Positions 1 through 31,313 of a stretch of 31,313 nucleotides of DNA are shown piece after piece. Position 1 is the stretch's first letter; each line of letters opens with the position of its first letter. The stretch spans positions 614,814-646,126 of the forward strand of contig NW_014577097.1 of assembly GCF_000485595.1 (NCBI RefSeq), in the 5' to 3' direction. The position numbers and the translations under genes are program-made. Origin of the DNA: Priapulus caudatus. Its lineage: Eukaryota > Priapulida > Priapulimorpha > Priapulimorphida > Priapulidae. The notes under the pieces were generated by a model. It ran no database searches. It was given only the letters and a program-made list of their open reading frames with translations, and was not told where the DNA came from.

Positions 1-220
1 ATTTTATTTCAAGATGCCAAACCCATGCACTCTCAATCACGAATGGCTTTATCGCTTTTATAATTCCTGTACGGACTCCTCACTGGTTCAGGTGTTGAAA
101 GACATCTAATGATTATATTATAGTATGCACTTTGATAACTTTTTTTTTATCCCAGTGTTGTTGCTCATACGGTGTGCAGGTGCTTGTACGTACATTGACA
201 TGATTGATATGAAACTTGCG

Positions 221-228
221 TGACGTCA
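221..228. promoter_or_regulatory. Perfect cAMP-response element (TGACGTCA)
   Basis: The 8-bp palindrome TGACGTCA lies about 540 bp upstream of the Gq start codon. CREB/ATF-family bZIP proteins bind this sequence across animals. Function at this site is inferred from position only. Confidence 0.55.
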
Positions 229-494
229 CACAGCCGGCTAATTATTATGCGGAGCCTCGCTTTGGATTTCTATCCCATAATGGGAAGGAAATGGTGTTAC
301 AACAAATAGTGTTTCCCCGTCGCTAGAAAGGCTAGGTCGATCCACGGCAAATGGAACCATTCCTTGTAGCTATTTGTACTATGAATTACATTTATTCAGC
401 CTTTATCGTTAGCAAAGAATATATTATATGTTTATGCTACACAGTTGGGTACCGGTGATGTTAATAGAAACAAAATTAAAAAATCTCACCGTTC

Positions 495-505
495 TGCGCA
501 GGCGC
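495..505 (+). promoter_or_regulatory. NRF-1-like site TGCGCAGGCGC
   Basis: TGCGCAGGCGC fits the common NRF-1 variant of the GCGCAYGCGC class and lies 265 bp upstream of the start codon. A fully palindromic GCGCATGCGC also occurs in intron 1 at 1635-1644. Confidence 0.35.
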
Positions 506-769
506 CGAGTAAACCGAAATTATACGGATCATAGTTTTGTCTGTGCCACGGGATCCACACCCAGCCAAAAGAGTGCAGAAGTCTGGTTAAAAAGACCTAA
601 ATTTCCACCGACAGAGCTTACAAATACTAAAGTTTGGACTGCGTTCAACTTCTCAATGTCGTCGGTTTCTATCTAGTGCAGAACAAGGACCGTGGAGTCG
701 AGAAGCAGGTCGAAAGAGCCGCCAGTACTTGGGACTGTTTAGCCTGTCGAAGGCAACCAGCCATCCAAT

Positions 770-26168
<25,399 letters not shown>

Positions 26169-26250
26169 GGGTGCATTTGGTGGCGGCCATGTTGTGTGCG
26201 TCACGTCGTCATGGCAACGGTTTGATGTCAAGTGTCCTTGAGCAGCGAGA

Positions 26251-26273
26251 CCAAGGTCAAGAAGTCAAGGTCA
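26251..26273 (+). promoter_or_regulatory. Paired nuclear-receptor half-sites (CCAAGGTCA, TCAAGGTCA)
   Basis: CCAAGGTCA at 26251-26259 and TCAAGGTCA at 26265-26273 match the extended half-site bound by ERR and FTZ-F1/SF-1 monomers. They lie about 85 bp after the stop codon. A related TCAAGGACA occurs on the minus strand just upstream. Confidence 0.35.
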
Positions 26274-26600
26274 AGTTTTGTATCTGTACAATATGTATTA
26301 CGTGTCGATATTGGCCTGTAGCGGGGGCGCGCGCGAGCTGCCCGTTAATTGCACCGTAACACGGTGCAGCCGCGTGTGAGCCGCCCGCACGACCCCTCGC
26401 GCGAGGAGGATGAGGAGCGGGGGTCAGCGGGAGAGCGGGCGGCGGAGCGTCGACGCGGCCCCGGCGGTGGGCCGCCCCGCACGAGCCCAGGTGCACGCTC
26501 TTGTCCTCGCGCAGTGCTCAGGTCCATGGCCCCTGCTGTCTTCTGTGCCGGTTTCGCCGCCCGCGCAGGCGTCGCCGAAACGCGCGAGCGCGCGCGCGGA

Positions 26601-26610
26601 CGCCATCTTG
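26601..26610 (-). promoter_or_regulatory. YY1-like site in a CpG-rich block
   Basis: CGCCATCTTG on the plus strand is the complement of CAAGATGGCG, the YY1 consensus. It lies in dense CpG sequence, a setting typical of promoters. Confidence 0.4.
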
Positions 26611-27884
26611 CGCGCGGCGGCGGCGGCAGCTTGACATCGGCTGCGACTGGATGAGCGCCCCCTGCCTGGCTCCAGCGGGCTTGTTCTTCACAGGGTTTGG
26701 GGGCCTTGCTGCGCGACTAGTCATCGCGGCCTGTGTAAATAGTAATCTCCACTAGGGTTCTTCTGTTACGAGCATGGAAGGCTGTTATAACAAGTTGCTA
26801 ACTTTAGTCTGCTTGTCTAGTTGTCAGTACGTCTTTATATTACTACAGCTAACTACTGGCCTTTTTGATAATTTTGAATTTTAAGCTTTAATACCGTGGT
26901 ACATATTTTCAGATTTGCTAGGTGACGCAGCGGTTAATGTGTTAATTAATTGTAGTCGATTGTTATGGTTAATTGGTGAATTAATCGCTAGCGATTATCG
27001 TTGACGGGGATGTGAGAATGTGGGCGCTTTTTTACCGATACTTCTGTTCAGTATCACCGTCTCTCTCTCGGGCAAATAGTACGACGTAGTTTTATAGGGA
27101 CTCGACCCTCGATGTGGTGAAGAGGTGTTTTGCGAGATGCCTTCCTGCTTGTGGGAATGCTTTTTAAAAAAAACGTATTATAATCTTAACTTATTGCAGC
27201 AGTACGTAACTCTTAGAGTGGGGTCACTATTTCACCGACGGGGACGAATCGTCTCCATGTAACCAGTTATGTGTGCGTGTCTGTTTGGATCGCGTGTGTT
27301 TATCTCTAACTGTGGCAGTCTGTATAGCTATATTCACACCCGTCTGGGCCTCCTCGCGCCGGCCACTGACTCGACTGTGAGCGCGCGCGCGTGCGCAGTG
27401 GCGCCCCCCGGCGGCGGCAGGCCTGCAGTGATGGCGCCGGCGCGTGACGAGCACCCGTGAGGCGGACGTTACCTGCCCGACATTGGCCGCTCGGCCATCC
27501 TTAACCTGAACCCCTGTCAGCGCTGCTTTCGCGTCTTCGCAATGACGTCTGCTGTAATGGCGCACACCCGCGGGGCGTGTCGAGTATGAACGGCAGTATT
27601 TATTTGTTTGATCGTATGAACTTGTGTGAGAGAGAGAGAGAGGGAGCAGCCAGCAACAGCGTAGCCTCGTATCTGAATACGATTTTGCTTGGATGTGACT
27701 CGGGTCGTTCGTCGCGCGCACGCGCGCGGCAGCGAGAGAGGGCGCCGGTTGTAAGGAGCGTTCCGCGGCAGTGACCCGCGAGTTCGAGTCCACGTCTCGG
27801 ATGCACGGCGCCAAAATTTTTGCTTCAAGATGACGCGGTCCAGTTGCCATGCCGACGCCTAGCCGCTCACTCGGCCCGGCTCGC

Positions 27885-27899
27885 GGCGCCCCCTGGCGG
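27885..27899 (-). promoter_or_regulatory. CTCF-like motif
   Basis: The minus strand reads CCGCCAGGGGGCGCC, 14 of 15 positions of CCASYAGRKGGCRSY. Confidence 0.45.
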
Positions 27900-29482
27900 G
27901 CGTTGCGGCGATCATCGGGTCGGGACGGTCGAGCTCCCACGCTACATCATGTGGCATTTTTGACGCTGGATCTCCTGTGTTGTCATAGTAACATATGCCT
28001 CATTTTATGGCCAAATTTGATGCATTTACATATAACTACAAATTTGTACATTTAGAAATTATTGTACTATAGGTTCGTGTAAAACCATTAAGCCTAATAC
28101 AGAGTAGTGAGTGTGCCCGTCCCCCCTCCCCCGGCCTGCTATGTGTAACTGTGCTTCTCAGCCTCAGTCAGGCAGAGGTTATTCGCTCGACCTGCAGCCT
28201 CCTCTTCCACAGCACTGAAGCTGTGCCCAGCATCCCCCATTAGTCAGACAGCAGGACGCTGTGGTCCGTATATGCAACACACATTTAGGGTTTTAGTCCC
28301 GTTTTGATTCCTTGCGAAATCGTAAGGTGGCATCCAAGTGGTATTTTAGTTTTTGCGAGTCGCCGGTTGGTGAGCGGAGAGGAGCGAAGTTTTAAGTGGC
28401 GGCGACAGCGTGTTTTACGGCTGTATGATAATATAATGGAACTGTGTGGAAGGATTACTAGATTCGTCATGGGTCTCTGCAACTATGAAATGTTGGCTGT
28501 GTGTTTTGTGTTGTTAGGTTTGTCATTTGACGCCAGCCAATCAGGTTTACACGTTAGCGTCGGTTTCGCAGCGCTCCTTGGCAGAAAACTAGGGGGAAAG
28601 TTAATTGAGACTGAGCTGTACGAACCCGCTATAGGGCGCCGCGAAACTGAAGTGAGACATTTTGTAATCAAAAAACGTAATTGTAATTTGAAGTGGATCT
28701 GAATCCATGCAGTATAAAGAATTTGTGGTTGATGTGCATTTGTTTTGCATCCTGTCTGTACATAAGTGAGCATACCAGTGACATGTTTAGCTGTTGAACA
28801 CTGCTCCGTAGAAGTGCTGATGAAGCGTGAAAAGTAGTTGCATTATTTCCCCATTTTGTGTAACTTTTGATCTGAACGGTGGTGCTGTACGATGTGTATT
28901 TCGACTTTAGCTGGACCTCTCGTTTTCATACGGGGCCATTTCCGCACTGCGCCCCACCGAGAGACGACTGCTGTGTCGTGTCGGTGTCCCGCTACCCCCT
29001 CCCTCCCCCCCGCAGCAGCATCCGCGAGCGAGATAGGGAGAGCCCACCTCCACCTCGGCATCCCCGAGCGGACATCAGCGGTGGACGGCGGCGCTGCGGC
29101 GGAAGATCGGCGTGTGTGTCTGTCCAGCCTTCCTCGCGCAGGACGATGCGCGGCGGCGGCGGCGGCGGCGGCGGTGGCCCGGGTGTTTTATAGGGAATTA
29201 CGCAATACGTCACATTAGCGAGTGCATCCTCATCTCTCCCGTGTGTGTGTCGTTGTTCTCCGTATGAAAATCGAAGGCCGGTTTCCGACGCACGGTGGCG
29301 CCGCCGTGCGGTCAGCGGGGGGGCGCCACCGATGCGTCCATCGATCACAGGGTACGAAACGGAGCGCTAGACTTCTGTCGGTTCGGCGACCTGGGTGTAT
29401 GACCCCCAGGCCGCTGCCCCCACCCTCCTCCCCCCGGGACGAGACGCAGCCTGCGTACCCCCCGGCAGGCGGGCACGCCGGG

Positions 29483-29497
29483 CACGCCCCCTGGTGG
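29483..29497 (-). promoter_or_regulatory. CTCF-like motif
   Basis: The minus strand reads CCACCAGGGGGCGTG, 13 of 15 positions, with a perfect CCACCAGGGGGCG core. Confidence 0.5.
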
Positions 29498-29571
29498 CGC
29501 CCGTCCCGTGATTTGCAGCCGGGAGCGCTCTGTGGGGATGACGGCGCCGCTTGATCGAGCGGAGGGCGCCG

Positions 29572-29586
29572 CCAGCAGAGGGCGCT
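29572..29586 (+). promoter_or_regulatory. CTCF-like motif
   Basis: CCAGCAGAGGGCGCT matches all 15 positions of CCASYAGRKGGCRSY. It lies 75 bp from the preceding site in opposite (divergent) orientation. Confidence 0.55.
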
Positions 29587-30098
29587 CACTGGCTGCGCCT
29601 CGAGTTTTGCGCAACTTGTCAGCGACTCCGAGGAAAATGCTGTTTAGCATTGTTATGTGAAACTAAGAAGTCGTATATTGTATTATAAACGCTAAGTCGG
29701 CCGTATCAAGAGCCGTGGCTTTTATTTATACATTAATGTTGCAAGCGGCTTGGACTGATGTCCCCCAACCATTAGCCAGACAGTAGTGACTGGCAAGGTC
29801 AAACAGATATTGGTGTGTTGTAGCTTTTTGTACCTGAATGTATGTGTTACTGATTTGTTAAGATTAATGTTTGAATGCAAGAACAGCTTGGACATAACAA
29901 GAGTACTACATGCCTAGCTACATTGTCTGTTGTACCTTCACACATAGTATTCACGTTTGTATACCATAGATCTTACTACCATGATGTCATACAACTTCAT
30001 CGGGTGTTTTATATGTGCTGCTGCCTCTGCCGAGGGGCGGTGCCCAGCAACACACCTCAGTTACTGTTTTTATCGTTCAGTGTTTTAACATTCGGTAC

Positions 30099-30210
30099 GC
30101 GCGCGCGCGTGAGTGTGCGTGTGTGCGTATGATTGTGCGTGTGCGCGTGTGTGTGGGTGTGTGCGTGTGCGTGCGTGTGTGCGTGTGTGTGTGTGTGTGC
30201 GTGTGCGTGC

Positions 30211-30242
<32 letters not shown>

Positions 30243-30245
30243 GTG
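30099..30245 (+). repeat. (GTGTGCGT)n Z-DNA-prone tract
   Basis: About 147 bp of alternating purine-pyrimidine, starting with GCGCGCGCGCGTG. Confidence 0.92.
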
Positions 30246-30360
30246 AACTGCTTGTAGCGACTCGCCCTAGCGTTGCTGCACATAGTGGCTGGCTACAAAT
30301 GGTCGCATGGCAATCCGAAATAGCTGATGTAATTTAAACGATATACGTAGCAAAAAAATT

Positions 30361-30366
30361 AATAAA
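30361..30366 (+). terminator. Candidate polyadenylation signal AATAAA
   Basis: The first canonical hexamer I find after the stop codon, 4.2 kb downstream, followed by a T-rich stretch. If used, the 3' UTR would be about 4.2 kb, unspliced. Variant hexamers TATAAA occur earlier at 28713-28718 and 29684-29689. Confidence 0.35.
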
Positions 30367-30385
30367 GATTTTTATTGGATATTAC

Positions 30386-30910
30386 TCAATCTGTCCACCG
30401 CATTGATTTATCTGTTGCCGCCGCCGTCGCTGGCGTTGTTCGCTTTACAGATGTACTCGGCTGTGGTCTCCTCGTCGTCTGCCGTACACGTGTCGTCTCC
30501 TGTCTCTGCCTCTTACCTGTGTCATAAATGTCGGCCTCCTGTCGCCGTCTCGCCCGTTGTCCTGTCGCTGTTTCACCTGTCGGATTCCAGTCTCTCTGAA
30601 TCACCTCACCTTTGCAGCGCTCTTGTGCACCTCTTTGCAATCGGTAGATTTATATGGCGTTCCACCGCACGCTTCACGCGCAAGACCCCGGACTTACATA
30701 AACCGCCCCTTGTTATAGCTTCCTGTATTCGAACAGGGTGCGGCCTACCCGTGATTGTTTGGGGGGGGTTCTGGGTCGTTCTATAGCGCGTACCGTACGT
30801 CTATGGTCGAGGGTGGGCCACTCAAATTGATCGCACGAGTCGAATATGTGCGTCACGCGCAGTTGATGTGCGCCCGGCAACGCCGCACGAGTGTGGTCCC
30901 TGCCTCCCTT
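30386..30910. other. Unassigned sequence after the candidate poly(A) signal
   Basis: Moderately GC-rich and without recognisable genes. The 127-codon frame at 30403-30786 has no known motif. Confidence 0.5.
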
Positions 30911-30916
30911 ACACGC

Positions 30917-30917
30917 G

Positions 30918-30966
<49 letters not shown>
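30917..30966 (+). repeat. (GCAC)n microsatellite
   Basis: Twelve or so CACG tetranucleotides in a row. Confidence 0.95.
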
Positions 30967-30967
<1 letters not shown>

Positions 30968-31062
30968 TATACATACATTCGCGATTTATTGGCGCCGTTG
31001 TATGGTACACTGTCTAGAGCCGTACGTCGCCCTCCCTATCGCTAGTTTCAATTCGCACACTA

Positions 31063-31090
31063 ATAGTACCAGTAATAGTACTGGTACTAT
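31063..31090. repeat. Perfect 12-bp stem, 4-nt loop hairpin
   Basis: ATAGTACCAGTA (31063-31074), loop ATAG, then TACTGGTACTAT (31079-31090). The stem has no mismatch. Its role is unknown; it may be a remnant of a terminal inverted repeat. Confidence 0.85.
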
Positions 31091-31139
31091 ACCAGGGCTT
31101 GTTCAGACTAACGCCCGGTCCCAGTCGTCTTCCACGACC

Positions 31140-31266
31140 CTGCAGCAAGATGCTGCTGCGACTGCGGCTGATGTTGCTGCTGCTGCTAGTACTACTGCTG
31201 CTGCTACTGCTGCTGGTGGTGGTGGTGGTGGTGGTGCTGCTGCTATTGCTACGGCTGCTGCTGCTG

Positions 31267-31313
<47 letters not shown>
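31140..31313 (+). repeat. Compound trinucleotide repeat (CTG)n-(GGT)n-(CTA)n, cut by the window end
   Basis: CTG-rich from 31150, pure GGT at about 31214-31234, CTG again, then pure CTA/TAC from 31268 to the last base. The true right edge is not visible. Confidence 0.95.

Larger units (their letters stand above)
1..769 (+). promoter_or_regulatory. 5' flank and 5' UTR of the Gq alpha gene
   Basis: No coding sequence is recognised. There is no convincing TATA box near a recognisable initiator, so the transcription start cannot be placed. Short upstream reading frames (for example 428-676 and 634-861) are not similar to anything I know. A perfect CRE at 221-228 and an NRF-1-like site at 495-505 support a promoter role. 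The start codon itself lies in CAATATGGCG, which resembles a YY1 site. Confidence 0.5.
26169..30385 (+). other. Downstream region: probable long 3' UTR and/or intergenic CpG-rich DNA
   Basis: From the Gq stop to the first clear AATAAA (30361-30366). Strongly CpG-rich segments at 26330-26660, 27340-27470, 27710-27940 and 28930-29600 alternate with AT-rich sequence. No second gene is recognised on either strand: the 132-codon frame at 28304-28702 and the 237-codon minus frame at 27227-27940 lack any known motif. The CpG blocks could belong to the 3' UTR or to the promoter of a gene beyond the window. Confidence 0.5.

Noticed and set aside
305-335. TAGTGTTTCCCCGTCGC as a hAT end like that at 13885
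   Set aside because: Only the first dozen bases match and no inverted partner was found nearby.
27770-27800. GAGTTCGAGTCC as a tRNA T-arm box
   Set aside because: No A box, acceptor stem or cloverleaf can be drawn around it. No tRNA or rRNA gene was found anywhere in the window.
28304-28702. 132-codon frame downstream of the gene
   Set aside because: No motif or family resemblance that I can see; a chance frame remains the simplest reading.

Overview
This is eukaryotic, animal nuclear DNA: split genes with GT-AG introns, dense microsatellites, many small DNA transposons and an assembly gap (744 N, 7204-7947). It holds one recognisable gene, on the plus strand: a complete Gq-class heterotrimeric G-protein alpha subunit (GNAQ/GNA11 type). 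I join eight coding exons (770-887, 2809-2993, 18126-18280, 19235-19363, 20006-20135, 23596-23749, 24075-24182, 26086-26168) into a 353-residue protein. Every junction keeps frame and all GTP-binding motifs are intact. The close match to bilaterian Gq and the repeat load suggest a marine invertebrate, but the species cannot be named from the sequence.

Layout. 1-769 is the upstream region and 5' UTR, with a perfect cAMP-response element. Intron 1 (1.9 kb) carries a G-quadruplex-like block. Intron 2 (15.1 kb) is the accessory part. It holds a pogo/Tigger-like MITE, a 766-bp fold-back element, a MITE with an internal TTAGGG array, a hAT MITE with a perfect target duplication, a 28-bp satellite beside the gap, CpG-rich blocks, a 400-bp polypyrimidine tract, Z-DNA-prone tracts and two further hAT-like elements. 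Introns 3 and 4 each hold one CAGGGTT-ended element with 5-bp flanking repeats. Intron 5 has a diverged tandem duplication, a CpG-rich block and an 86-bp minisatellite. Exon 7 sits between TG-rich tracts. Most of intron 7 is a hAT-like element with a second MITE, also carrying TTAGGG, inserted inside it. After the stop codon come 5.1 kb of CpG-rich sequence with CTCF-like, YY1-like and nuclear-receptor half-sites, a candidate poly(A) signal at 30361, and trinucleotide repeats that run off the window edge.

The gene alone has an ordinary role: coupling receptors to phospholipase C-beta. The most interesting material is the transposon layer, especially two unrelated MITEs that both carry telomere-like repeats, and a frame-preserving exon 7 between TG tracts. 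Nothing was run. All calls come from reading the sequence and from remembered knowledge of the families.
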